Shown here: positions 1 through 8,739 of the stretch, piece after piece
Position numbering within the stretch: position 1 is the stretch's first letter
Layout of the letters: the number at the start of each line of letters is the position of its first letter
Source: Zobellia galactanivorans
GTDB taxonomy: Bacteria; Bacteroidota; Bacteroidia; Flavobacteriales; Flavobacteriaceae
Length of the DNA: 64,000 nucleotides
Assembly (NCBI RefSeq): GCF_000973105.1
Contig: NC_015844.1
Span: forward strand, 3,158,501-3,222,500
Reading direction: 5' to 3'
Program-made: the position numbers and the translations under genes
Notes under the pieces: generated by a model
What the model was told of the DNA's origin: nothing
The model's input: only the letters and a program-made list of their open reading frames with translations
Databases searched by the model: none

Positions 1-544
1 AGCTATATTGATTACTTGGAATTTCTTTAAACATGAAAGCTTCAAAAAATTCTTTTCCTAGCTTGTCCGAAGTTATTTCATTTTCATAAGACTCATTGTA
101 AGCTAACATTTCTTGGTTGCAAAGTAAAAGAAACTTAAAAATTGCTAAATAATCATCTGGGTAAAACTTAATTCCTGGCTTATTTTCAAATTCTAGCGTA
201 TCGCAAAATAGAATTTCGTTTAATGCATAGAGACAACTGGTTCTTGTGCTTAAAGTTACACCTCCTCCATAAGCATCAAAATGCTCTTTAAACTTTTCAA
301 TAAAAGCTCTACAATAGTCAATACCACGTGGTTCTTCATGAATATGATAAAGGGTGGTGATAATTTTAATTTGATTTTCAAATGAATAATTAAAATCTAA
401 GTCTAAAGGCTTTTTTAAAATATGGTTAATGGAAGAGAAAGATGCAATAAGTTCAACCCGAGGAATATGTTTGATTAGCTCAAATTTATCTGTAGGAATA
501 GGGTCGTTGAAAAAATCTTCGTACTTAAGTATTGTTCCTACCAT
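1..544 (-). CDS. Unknown protein, fourth gene of the hsd operon (3' end cut by window edge)
   Basis: A reading frame opens with ATG at 544 and stays open to the left edge, giving at least 181 residues. The ATG lies one base after the hsdS stop codon, so it is very probably cotranscribed and translationally coupled with hsdS. The visible part starts MVGTILKYEDFFND and looks soluble, mostly helical and rich in acidic and aromatic residues, with no signal peptide, membrane segment, Walker motif or nuclease motif that I recognise. By position it could be a restriction-associated accessory factor, such as an anti-restriction regulator or an abortive-infection protein. No family is recognised, and the C-terminus, where a catalytic motif might lie, is missing. 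Confidence 0.7.
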   Translation of the reverse strand, partial: MVGTILKYEDFFNDPIPTDKFELIKHIPRVELIASFSSINHILKKPLDLDFNYSFENQIKIITTLYHIHEEPRGIDYCRAFIEKFKEHFDAYGGGVTLSTRTSCLYALNEILFCDTLEFENKPGIKFYPDDYLAIFKFLLLCNQEMLAYNESYENEITSDKLGKEFFEAFMFKEIPSNQYS

Positions 545-545
545 C

Positions 546-1952
546 TTATTTAGCTTTAACCATCTTCAACCCCTCAATCTCCCTCAACAAATCTTTGGCA
601 TCACCATCTGTAGGTAATTGCTCTACAAGTTCCCCTTTAAAGGCTTTATGCAAAATGGCTTGGGGTAGCATATCAATTTTGGTTTTTAAGGCTTTATATC
701 TTTCTTCTATTTTATCTGCTTTGGCAAAAAGACTTTCTACACGTCGGACGATTTCCTTTTGTTCTCTTTGAGAAGGTATTGCAATTTCTAAAGTTTTTAT
801 TGTCGGTATTTTTATATTAGGCTGACCTCCACTGGCTTTTGCAATTTCTCTAAATCTATGTTTACTAAGTCTTAAATGATATTCAATATATTGGTTAGAT
901 ATTTCATTTGTAGAGTTTATTCCAATCATGCTATCAGGAAAATACATTTCTATTTTGTTTAACCCGGTATTTCCAATGGTTGCTCCAACTATAGCAATCA
1001 TAACTGTATTTCTGGGAAACGACTTACTAACTTTTTTACCATTCTCATTTAAGGTGTTAGAATATTTTTCATAATAGCCTCCTTCTCGCGGTAAATCGCC
1101 TATTTGGGAAAATGGATATGAACCATTAAAATATTTTGGATCATTCCGTGGACGTGCACTAAACTTACCTCTTGCAACTGAAGCATAATTTCCTAAAGCT
1201 GTAATCTTCCAACCTTTGAGATTTTCAGAATACGAAAACACACTTAATTCAACTGGCATTGATTCATTTTTAAGAATTACAGGTTCCAACTCCTTCCCCT
1301 TACGCCATTCCTCCGTCAACTTTCCAGTTACCGCTTGCGTCAACACCTGCTGCCGAAAATCTTTTAAAAGTTGGGGTATGTGCTCCAAGCTTTTTTGCAT
1401 GGTGGCTATCTGGGCCATTAAAACATCAACTTTAGCGACAATACGGTCTTGTTCGGCTAGAGGAGGGAGCGGAAATTGCATTTGCGTTATATATTCCTTA
1501 CGTATATTATTGATATTTACACCACCAGCTAGCTCCCTAATACTATCTCTATAAAATTTTGAGAGAAAGAAATTGGCAAAATACTTCTGATTAATTTTTT
1601 TATTGGCTCTTGCAAGCATTAAAAATGCGCCAAATGCTGTATTATGATAATTTTTTAAGGCAATACCTGCTTTTCCAATTAGTTTTTTACTACCTGTTGA
1701 ACCAACGATAACAACATCAGATTTCTTAATGAATTGATTTTCTTTTACCAATTTATTATTCACATATACTTCATCCTTTCCATTAACAATAAAACCGTTT
1801 TGTATATTTCCACCTCTAAGAATCAGAGTGTTAAATTCTTCGGATTTAACTTGACTTGCATTCGTTTTTTTATAAGAAACACCTCTTATTAAAACTGACA
1901 ATTCACCTAGATTTGATAAAACCCAATTTTCTGGCAATTCTTTTTCTATCAT
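546..1952 (-). CDS. hsdS: Type I restriction-modification specificity subunit HsdS
   Basis: HsdS recognises the DNA target for the HsdR-HsdM-HsdS complex. The 468-residue protein has the classical layout. A first target-recognition domain (about 1-165) is followed by a conserved central helical region (about 165-235, LPPLAEQDRIVAKVD and QVLTQAVTGKLTEEW). A second recognition domain follows (about 240-390), then a distal conserved helix repeating the central motif (REQKEIVRRVESLF, AILHKAFKGELVEQ). These helices set the spacing between the two half-sites. The ATG overlaps the hsdM stop by four bases (ATGA), indicating coupled translation. The recognition domains are clearly more AT-rich than the conserved helices, as expected when recognition domains are exchanged between alleles. 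The target sequence cannot be predicted from this. Confidence 0.95.
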   Translation of the reverse strand: MIEKELPENWVLSNLGELSVLIRGVSYKKTNASQVKSEEFNTLILRGGNIQNGFIVNGKDEVYVNNKLVKENQFIKKSDVVIVGSTGSKKLIGKAGIALKNYHNTAFGAFLMLARANKKINQKYFANFFLSKFYRDSIRELAGGVNINNIRKEYITQMQFPLPPLAEQDRIVAKVDVLMAQIATMQKSLEHIPQLLKDFRQQVLTQAVTGKLTEEWRKGKELEPVILKNESMPVELSVFSYSENLKGWKITALGNYASVARGKFSARPRNDPKYFNGSYPFSQIGDLPREGGYYEKYSNTLNENGKKVSKSFPRNTVMIAIVGATIGNTGLNKIEMYFPDSMIGINSTNEISNQYIEYHLRLSKHRFREIAKASGGQPNIKIPTIKTLEIAIPSQREQKEIVRRVESLFAKADKIEERYKALKTKIDMLPQAILHKAFKGELVEQLPTDGDAKDLLREIEGLKMVKAK

Positions 1953-3412
1953 GATCCTAATTCATTAATCATCTCCTGCAATTGTTCAGTAATGGTTTTC
2001 AATTCAGTTAAAGCCTCTTTGGCAATATCAATAGGTTCTCCCAAATCTTCCCCATTGCTTACACTATCATCGGCAATCAAACCTAAATCCAAGGAGTCGT
2101 TCTTTTTGGCAATGGTCTTGCGGTCTATGTACTGCCAGCGCTCGTTCGTCACCTTTTTTCGGGCGGTTTCATCAATGGTTCCGTCAAAATCGGTGGCTAA
2201 CTTCTCCGGTTTTATTCCTCCGGTATAGGCTTCAATAAATTCATTAAAGGCTGCTCGGGTAAATGGGGTTCGTTTTCCGTAATTGGGTACATTGGTCCGC
2301 ATGTCAAAAAACCACACCCCTTTGGTGTTTTTGGTTTCAGTAGTACCCCGGGTAAAAAAGAGTACGTTGGTTTTTACCCCTGCCGCATAGAAAATACCCG
2401 TAGGCAAGCGTAAAATGGTATGTAGGTTACATTTATCCATTAAATCTCGCCTAATCTTCTGCCCGTCACCATCTTCAAACAATACATTATCCGGTAACAC
2501 AACTGCAGCCCTCGCTTTACCATCTTTCTTTAAACTTCTATAAATATGTTGTAAGAAATTAAGTTGCTTGTTACTAGTGGGGTAGGTAAAATCATCGCGG
2601 GTAGGCCGTTCGCCTCCCTTTTTGGTGCCAAAAGGCGGGTTGGCCAATACCCCATCAAAATTTTTAAGCTCCTTGCCCATTTCGGTCAAGGTATCGCCTA
2701 AAATAATTTGGCTTTCCATACCGTGTAACCTTGCATTCATCAAGGCCAAGCGGTGGGCATCACCTACCAATTCCACCCCGCTAAAGGCTTTCTCTACTTG
2801 AAATTTTCGGCGCTTTTCATCCAGGTCAAAATAGTTGTCATGTTTGGTACGCAAGTATTCATCCGCAGAAATCATAAAGCCAAAAGTTCCTGCTGCAGGG
2901 TCGTTCCAACGTTCTCCCAATTTGGGAGATACGAGTTCTACCATTACGTTGATCAATGGTCGGGGAGTAAAATACTGGCCTGCACCGCTTTTCTTTTCCC
3001 CTGCATTCTTCTCCAATAGGCTTTCGTAAATATCGCCCATAACATCACGGTCCGTTTCCTCATACCAGTCCAAATCATCTATGGCCTGAACCAAGGTGTT
3101 GAAATTTACAGGCTTTCTAAGACTGGTGGAGGCATTGGCATAAATTTCCTTGATGCCGGCACTGGTCGTCTCATTACTTACTTCGGCCAAAAAACTACGG
3201 TAGCGTTGAAAGGCTTCAGCATTATCGGTTTCCTCCACAAAGGAACGCCAGCGGTACTGCTCGGGAATATGTTCTTCGAAACCTTTGACCTCGCTCAATT
3301 TCAAAAAGAGGATATAGGTAAGCTCGTTCAGGTACTGGTGATAGGTGACCCCATCGTCGCGTAGAACGTTACAAAGATTCCAAAGCTTATTGGCTATTTC
3401 ATCTGCACTCAT
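1949..3412 (-). CDS. hsdM: Type I restriction-modification DNA methyltransferase subunit HsdM
   Basis: This 487-residue N6-adenine methyltransferase forms the modification core with HsdS. An N-terminal helical HsdM_N domain (about 5-130) precedes the catalytic Rossmann domain. Visible landmarks are GAGQYFTPRPLINVMVEL (about 143-160), the SAM-binding motif I DPAAGTFGF (171-179) and the catalytic motif IV NPPF (258-261). Motif I is slightly atypical, since the usual form is DPACGTGGF, with Phe at the sixth-position Gly. The adenine-specific NPPF motif is intact. It sits 22 bases downstream of hsdR and overlaps hsdS by four bases, so the three genes form one operon in the order R-M-S. Confidence 0.95.
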   Translation of the reverse strand: MSADEIANKLWNLCNVLRDDGVTYHQYLNELTYILFLKLSEVKGFEEHIPEQYRWRSFVEETDNAEAFQRYRSFLAEVSNETTSAGIKEIYANASTSLRKPVNFNTLVQAIDDLDWYEETDRDVMGDIYESLLEKNAGEKKSGAGQYFTPRPLINVMVELVSPKLGERWNDPAAGTFGFMISADEYLRTKHDNYFDLDEKRRKFQVEKAFSGVELVGDAHRLALMNARLHGMESQIILGDTLTEMGKELKNFDGVLANPPFGTKKGGERPTRDDFTYPTSNKQLNFLQHIYRSLKKDGKARAAVVLPDNVLFEDGDGQKIRRDLMDKCNLHTILRLPTGIFYAAGVKTNVLFFTRGTTETKNTKGVWFFDMRTNVPNYGKRTPFTRAAFNEFIEAYTGGIKPEKLATDFDGTIDETARKKVTNERWQYIDRKTIAKKNDSLDLGLIADDSVSNGEDLGEPIDIAKEALTELKTITEQLQEMINELGS

Positions 3413-3434
3413 CTAATCTTTTATTTTTTATGGG

Positions 3435-6400
3435 TTAGGCAACGTACAAATTAGCGTTGATGGTCTCTAGAACATCGTCTAATTGTTGCTCAAATTGTTT
3501 GTTGATTCGGTCGTAACCACCTTCGCTCTTAAAAGGGTCTTTGTCCAAATCTTCTTTGGTGAGTACCGTTTCTGCCAGCAATTGCTTTTGAAAACGGTCT
3601 AACCACTTTTGCTGAATCTTGTTCCAAGGTTTCATGGCCCTTACTTTTTCGAAGGCCTTGTTTACCCTTTCTTCATGACCTATCAGGTCAACATCGAGGG
3701 TAAGCGTGCGAATATAGGCAATAATGTCTGCCGCAATATCTTGGTTTTTGGCATCGTGCCATGCGGCATTCAAGGTTTTGGCGTTAAAACCCTCTTGATC
3801 CAACAGCAACCGTAATTCCTTGAGCGATTTTCTGTCCAGGGTACTGGGTTTGGAAACGATTATCTTTAGGGCAGCTATTTTATTTTGGTTCTCCATCAAG
3901 AACTCTCTAAAGTTCTCTATATAATCTTCCGGCTTTTTGGCATTGCCATAGTCGCGTTCCGTACCGAGGTATCTGTCTTCATGGTCAGAAAGCAGTTGGT
4001 GCTTGGGTTTGTAGACTTTGGTGTCCAAATAATTCCAAAGTCCCTTAAATTCCTTTATAATAGCCTTTACTTCTTGGGCACTGGCTTCTTGTATGGCCTT
4101 GATTACTTCTTGAGGCTTTTTGCCCCCAGCCATATAAATAAATTCCTCAAGGCTGTTTTCCTCAATTTTACGGCGCTTCCTTTGAAGTTTGGCAACGAGC
4201 TGTTCCCCTTGCCTTTTGATCCGCTCATCTGAGTCAATGGCATCGAGTTCGTTGACCAACTGGGTAAAGGTAGTGGTCGGATTGGACACGGGTTTCATTT
4301 GGGTATAGTCCTGCAAGGCTTCATGTACCCGAACCGCATCGAATATTTTAAAATCCTCTTTGCCGATTTCATCGCATTTTCGAGTAGCACGACCTATCAT
4401 CTGTTCGTATAGGATTCGAGAGCCTACACGGCGCATAAACACCAAGTTGCAAATTTTTGGCACATCTATTCCTGTTGTCAACAAATCTACCGTAACGGCA
4501 ATATTCGGAAACTTCTCGTTTTTGAACTCCTTGGTCAATTGTTCCGGGTCGTAGGCTTTACCTGTTATTTTCTGAATAGCATTTTGAGGCACATCAAGGC
4601 CGATTTTCTCAAACTCTTCAAAAAGCATTTCCACGATCATATCCGCATGTGAATCTCGAACGGCAAAAATCAAGGTTTTCTCCTCGCTATCCGGGTCCAA
4701 ATGCTGAACCAATTCGCGTATTACCACTCTGTTAAATTCAGGTGTAATTACCAATTTGTTAAACTGTTCGATTTCGACCAAAAGGTCGTCTTCAAGCTCT
4801 GCCAGTTCCTCTATGCTATTGGTTTCCGGATTAAAGATTTTAGGGCGCTCACCTTTTTTCCAAAGAATGCCTTCTTCGCTTAAACGTGTTTTAATCCGGT
4901 ACGGAGGTTCATGATCGGCCAAAAACCCATCGATTACCGCCTGGCGATACGAATAGGAAAAAACAGGTTTGCCAAATATTTCGGTAGTATGCAATGCCGG
5001 AGTGGCAGTAAGACCGATAATATAAGCATTGAAATATTCAATGACCTTTTTGTACTGACTTACGTAATCATCTTGATTTTTGAACTCCAATTCCTCCTCA
5101 TCCAATTCCTTGTCAAGATTATAACCACGGTGGGCCTCATCAACAATAATGCAATCGTACGTATCTATTGAAAGTCCTTCATTTTCTCCGTAAAACAAAC
5201 GTTTGACCATACTTTGGACGGTCGCAAAATGTAAACGTGTTTCGGAATCCGGCACAATGGTCTTCACATAATCTACCTTGTACACTTCAGAAAATGTATT
5301 GATGCCTTCTATCTTATTATCGGTATAATTACCAAAAGCTTGTTGGGCCAATAGCCTTCTATCCGTTAAAAATAAAATGCGCTTAAATCTATTCGCTTTT
5401 ATAAGTCGATATGAAAGACCTATAACGGTTCTCGTCTTCCCAGTACCCGTAGCCATAACCACTAATGAGCGGTTCTCTTCATGGTTTTTACGAATGTTTC
5501 CTTCAACACTCTTAATGGCTTCTATTTGGTAGTCGCGAAGTCCTAGACCATTCTTGTCTTGCAGGTAATCATAATCGCTTTGTTCCAACTTTTTGTTCTC
5601 AGCCTCAATATTACGCTCATAAAGCTCAACTAATCCGTTCGGGGAGAACCAACCTCTTAAAGGGTAGGCCCTATTTCGTTCTTTGCGAACATCAAGGAAC
5701 CAAATACCACTCTTGGTCTTTATTTGTTCCAAGTACTCCCGACCATTGGTTGAGAACAAAAAAGGCACTTTATACTCTTGCCATTCCCCTAAAGTTTCAA
5801 AATTATCATCGGGTGTAATACGTTTCGCATAAATATCCGTTTGCCTAAGATCGGTAGAAATATCACTTGCGTATTTCTTGGCTTCTACAATACCGTAGAG
5901 CTTAGTACCGACAAACAAAGCATAGTCGGCCCATTTTCCATCACAAGGCCATTCGGCAATAGCCATATTCCGTCCTTTTTGGGGAAGCGTTTTATTCTTT
6001 TTGTAATTGAGGTTTAAGGTATCACATTCCCAACCCGCCTCTACTAATTTTGGGTCGATTAAGGTCAACCGTGTATCCTCTTCGCTAAGATCAAGGTTTT
6101 TCGCACGGGCATCACTGCGTTGTTTACGTGCCGTAACCTCCTCCTTGTTCTTATTGAGTTCGGCAATTTTGTTCTTATAATCAATTAACTCTTTAGAGAG
6201 TTTTTCCAATTTTTCAGAAAGTTCATCCGATGCCGTATCCTGTTTTTTAGGTAATGTATATGAGCTTGTTTCAATATAGTCTTGTTCATAAGTCTCATAA
6301 AACCATCTGGCCAATTGAAAACACTTCTTTAAGATAAAATGCGCTTCTTGAAAGGAACCTGTGCCATCATGACTGGCTTTATTTCCCGATTTCCGAATGG

Positions 6401-6650
6401 TATGAAGAATATTGGCAATAATATCAGGGGCAATATTGGCATTGGATAGCCTGTAAATTCTATCATTTTGAGTGCCTGTAAATTCGCCAAGTTCTTCAAA
6501 TTCCCAGACCAATTGGCTCAATTTTTCGGAAAACAACCTAGATTTTGAAAGTGAGGAACTAGGGTCTACGTATATAAGTTTCTCCGAAAGTTCGCTAATT
6601 GCGAATAGGTTTGGGTATTGTTGTTTTAAAAAGCTGAAATTCGTATTCAT
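3435..6650 (-). CDS. hsdR: Type I restriction endonuclease/translocase subunit HsdR
   Basis: This is the 1071-residue motor and nuclease subunit. In order: an N-terminal helical DUF4145-like domain (about 1-125, with RKSGNKASHDG), a coiled coil (about 140-180), and a PD-(D/E)xK nuclease domain with Asp242 and the Glu256-Ala-Lys258 triad. The SF2 helicase core follows, with Walker A TGTGKT (401-406), DEAH box (504-507), motif III GLTATP and motif VI QMIGRATR. An EcoEI-type C-terminal domain binds the methyltransferase. All catalytic motifs are present, so the enzyme should be active. It is first in the operon, and 310 AT-rich bases upstream must hold its promoter. The architecture fits the EcoEI (type IB) group; that subgroup call is from memory of domain order. 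Confidence 0.95.
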   Translation of the reverse strand: MNTNFSFLKQQYPNLFAISELSEKLIYVDPSSSLSKSRLFSEKLSQLVWEFEELGEFTGTQNDRIYRLSNANIAPDIIANILHTIRKSGNKASHDGTGSFQEAHFILKKCFQLARWFYETYEQDYIETSSYTLPKKQDTASDELSEKLEKLSKELIDYKNKIAELNKNKEEVTARKQRSDARAKNLDLSEEDTRLTLIDPKLVEAGWECDTLNLNYKKNKTLPQKGRNMAIAEWPCDGKWADYALFVGTKLYGIVEAKKYASDISTDLRQTDIYAKRITPDDNFETLGEWQEYKVPFLFSTNGREYLEQIKTKSGIWFLDVRKERNRAYPLRGWFSPNGLVELYERNIEAENKKLEQSDYDYLQDKNGLGLRDYQIEAIKSVEGNIRKNHEENRSLVVMATGTGKTRTVIGLSYRLIKANRFKRILFLTDRRLLAQQAFGNYTDNKIEGINTFSEVYKVDYVKTIVPDSETRLHFATVQSMVKRLFYGENEGLSIDTYDCIIVDEAHRGYNLDKELDEEELEFKNQDDYVSQYKKVIEYFNAYIIGLTATPALHTTEIFGKPVFSYSYRQAVIDGFLADHEPPYRIKTRLSEEGILWKKGERPKIFNPETNSIEELAELEDDLLVEIEQFNKLVITPEFNRVVIRELVQHLDPDSEEKTLIFAVRDSHADMIVEMLFEEFEKIGLDVPQNAIQKITGKAYDPEQLTKEFKNEKFPNIAVTVDLLTTGIDVPKICNLVFMRRVGSRILYEQMIGRATRKCDEIGKEDFKIFDAVRVHEALQDYTQMKPVSNPTTTFTQLVNELDAIDSDERIKRQGEQLVAKLQRKRRKIEENSLEEFIYMAGGKKPQEVIKAIQEASAQEVKAIIKEFKGLWNYLDTKVYKPKHQLLSDHEDRYLGTERDYGNAKKPEDYIENFREFLMENQNKIAALKIIVSKPSTLDRKSLKELRLLLDQEGFNAKTLNAAWHDAKNQDIAADIIAYIRTLTLDVDLIGHEERVNKAFEKVRAMKPWNKIQQKWLDRFQKQLLAETVLTKEDLDKDPFKSEGGYDRINKQFEQQLDDVLETINANLYVA

Positions 6651-6960
6651 TAAATTGGTTGGCAGTGAATTACTAAATCTTCATTTTGTATCGTCTTTGG
6701 GGGAATATTATTTTGTGAGAATAAATATACAATTCTATAATTATACAATTACATAATCTTATGTCTAGAGTTAGCCTTTTAATTTAGTTTAAGTTTTGAC
6801 CTTTATATATTATGATACATCATGAGTGATATTATCCGATTGCTCACAAGTTATACATTTATATGATTCTATAATTACAGAAATCCGTAGTCGCAATAGA
6901 GTTTGTATATTTAGGTAGTCATCTGAAGATAAATTGATATACATCATTTAAATTTAAAAA
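6651..6960. promoter_or_regulatory. AT-rich divergent intergenic region between hsdR and the antitoxin-like gene
   Basis: No gene is seen here. The region must carry promoters for hsdR (minus) and the ParD-like gene (plus). The 12-mer ATTCTATAATTA occurs twice, at 6732-6743 and 6866-6877, in a context suggesting an operator rather than chance, though the stretch is very AT-rich. No clear TAnnTTTG box could be assigned to either gene. Confidence 0.35.
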
Positions 6961-7194
6961 ATGAATATTGAATTAAAAGGGGAGGGCAAGGAGTATATAG
7001 AAAAATTAATATTATCGGGAGCTTATAGAAATATAGATGAAATAATACAAGATGCGCTTCAACTTCATGCGCATCACAGAGAAGGTTTAAAAAAGGGTCT
7101 ATTGGAAAAAATCAATAGTGGATGGAATGGCCCTGATAGTCAGAAATCAATTAACGATATTATCTCCGCAAAAAGAAATACAGAGGGTATTTGA
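6961..7194 (+). CDS. ParD/CopG-like ribbon-helix-helix antitoxin, apparently orphan
   Basis: The 77-residue protein resembles ParD-family antitoxins. A short N-terminal strand (MNIELKGEGKEYIEKLI) and the helix SGAYRNIDEIIQDALQLH form the ribbon-helix-helix DNA-binding fold, and a charged C-terminal tail would be the toxin-binding part. It is the only plus-strand gene in the island. ParD genes are normally followed within a few bases by a ParE toxin, but the next 300 bases contain no open frame of toxin length. It may therefore be an orphan antitoxin, a remnant of a decayed module, or a transcriptional regulator of neighbouring genes. The repeated 12-mer upstream could be its operator. Confidence 0.65.
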   Translation: MNIELKGEGKEYIEKLILSGAYRNIDEIIQDALQLHAHHREGLKKGLLEKINSGWNGPDSQKSINDIISAKRNTEGI

Positions 7195-7503
7195 TAGACA
7201 AAAGGTAATAGCTATAAATTATTCAATATGGGTTAGAATCTAAACCCAAATCTTACCAAAACTAATACTATGAAGTGCGAGGAAAGCTTAACGCATGGAA
7301 GCAAACAAAGATTTGAGATAAGGAATAAAATGACTTAACGAGAATTTTGTGCGGCTGAGAAAGATAAGATTTTTCGACATATATAGTTATCTCCGTCAAA
7401 CCTATCATAACATTCTACTTTAATAAGATTAAAATTATAATCTTTCAGCCTGCATTTTAATAGTCTTTCCATCAGTTTTTCTTACCTATATAACTTCATA
7501 TAT
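7195..7503. other. Intergenic region without a recognisable gene
   Basis: No open frame of note exists on either strand. A ParE toxin would be expected at the left end, just after the ParD-like stop, but every frame is closed by stops within about 15 codons. The region holds one copy of the 27-bp repeat (7348-7374), downstream of the unknown gene that ends at 7504. Confidence 0.6.
7348..7374. repeat. 27-bp direct repeat, copy 1
   Basis: This copy matches 8740-8766 at 24 of 27 positions, with core GCGGCTGAGAAA followed by ATAAGATTT. The two copies are in the same orientation and bracket the SRAP gene and the small gene downstream of it. The role is unknown; a recombination scar, a termination/processing signal or a protein-binding site are all possible. 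Confidence 0.7.
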
Positions 7504-7773
7504 CTATAATTTTCGAACGAGTTCCCAGCCCTCAAAAGGTATTCTTTGCATACCTAAAACGGTCATGAGCTTAAAGCTTCTTCCACTTGGATATGTATAA
7601 TGTAAATCTATATTACCTTCATCCCATTCTATGAAGAAACCATGCATCGTAATGGGTTTGCTCTGTGATAGTCCTGAATCTTTTAAGGCGCAATCATACC
7701 TTTCTTTGCCCAATTCTTTTAGAAGTAGCTTTATAACCTTTAAATCTGTATGACGGAAAACAACTTTGGACAT
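7504..7773 (-). CDS. Small unknown protein downstream of the SRAP gene
   Basis: An 89-residue protein starts with ATG at 7773 (MSKVVFRHTDLKVIKLLLKE). It appears soluble, with an N-terminal helix, then a probable beta-rich part (GFFIEWDEGNIDLHYTYPSGRSF) ending in WELVRKL. No family is recognised. It follows the SRAP gene by 73 bases on the same strand, and the pair is enclosed by two copies of a 27-bp repeat, so it may travel and act with the SRAP protein. Coding status rests on its start, its length in an AT-rich region and its plausible amino-acid composition. Confidence 0.6.
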   Translation of the reverse strand: MSKVVFRHTDLKVIKLLLKELGKERYDCALKDSGLSQSKPITMHGFFIEWDEGNIDLHYTYPSGRSFKLMTVLGMQRIPFEGWELVRKL

Positions 7774-7846
7774 AATCCAAAACTATGGAAAATATCCAAT
7801 TTAATGAATATGGGAGTTCGTTTTTTATTAACAAATTGAAAAATTA

Positions 7847-8569
7847 CTAGAATAAGCTGCCTTGCTCGTTTAGTTCTTGGTAATCAACCTTAGTTATAGC
7901 TAATGGGGTATTAGTGTCTATCTCTCTTTTATATAAATCTCTAGATACTGGATAAGCTTCTATCTCCTTCGTTGTAAAACCTACTTTGGTCAATTCCTTT
8001 ATCCCGTTGGGATTAAGATCGTGCCGTAACCAGTCAGATTCAAATTCAGTATCTAGAATTAAGGGTTGTCTTTTCTTTTTGTTGTGTATTTGTTCGAACT
8101 GTTCATTCGCCGGCATGGTCAAGATGGTACAGCTTAAAAACTCATTATCAATTTCGGTATACAGGCCAGCAAAGTAAAATAAAGAATCATCCATGTAATG
8201 GCAGAAGTAAGGATATGATTTGCCATTTACTTCATGTGGTTCATGAAACCCATCTGCTAGTATCAAACATCTTTTATCGGTTGTGGAATGCTTATAGGTA
8301 TTGGATGTTAATATGGTTTCCGATTTAGCGTTGAGCGTATTGTATTTTTTCTGGAATTCCGGTATATCCTTCATCCCAAATTGAGGAATCAAGCCCCACA
8401 TAGCAGGATAAATGTTTTCTGGCTCATCCATTTTGATAATATATAAATTTGGATGGGTAAAACCATTGGCACGGTAGTAAGGCTTATACTCAAAAGGAAC
8501 TTGAAAACTTTTTCTAGTCATCCTCTCAATTTCCTTTTCCTTTTTCCTTAATGTGGTTGAATAACACAT
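7847..8569 (-). CDS. SOS-response-associated peptidase (SRAP) family protein, YedK/HMCES-like
   Basis: SRAP proteins crosslink to abasic sites in single-stranded DNA through Cys2. The 240-residue protein begins MCYS, giving the required Cys2 after removal of Met1. It keeps the other active-site residues at matching positions: Asn80 in NAKSET, Glu110 in ADGFHE and His162 in IHNKKKRQ. E. coli YedK has Asn75, Glu105 and His160. Lys in NAKSET and His in GFHE are small departures from the usual NARSET and GFYE. On a mobilizable element it could protect single-stranded DNA made during transfer or replication, or defend against host base-excision attack; that role is inference. It starts about 200 bases after the zinc-ribbon gene, with a 27-bp repeat between them. 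Confidence 0.93.
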   Translation of the reverse strand: MCYSTTLRKKEKEIERMTRKSFQVPFEYKPYYRANGFTHPNLYIIKMDEPENIYPAMWGLIPQFGMKDIPEFQKKYNTLNAKSETILTSNTYKHSTTDKRCLILADGFHEPHEVNGKSYPYFCHYMDDSLFYFAGLYTEIDNEFLSCTILTMPANEQFEQIHNKKKRQPLILDTEFESDWLRHDLNPNGIKELTKVGFTTKEIEAYPVSRDLYKREIDTNTPLAITKVDYQELNEQGSLF

Positions 8570-8739
8570 GTTTAAATATAACTATAAATCAACAATCACA
8601 TATTTTTAAATATCACTTTATTGTAATATTATATTATAACATTTAAGGTTTATGTAAAAGTATTTTTAATACAAAATAACATTCATATTCTATATTTTTA
8701 AACCATGTCGTAGACCTGAATATTTTAATATAGCCTAAA

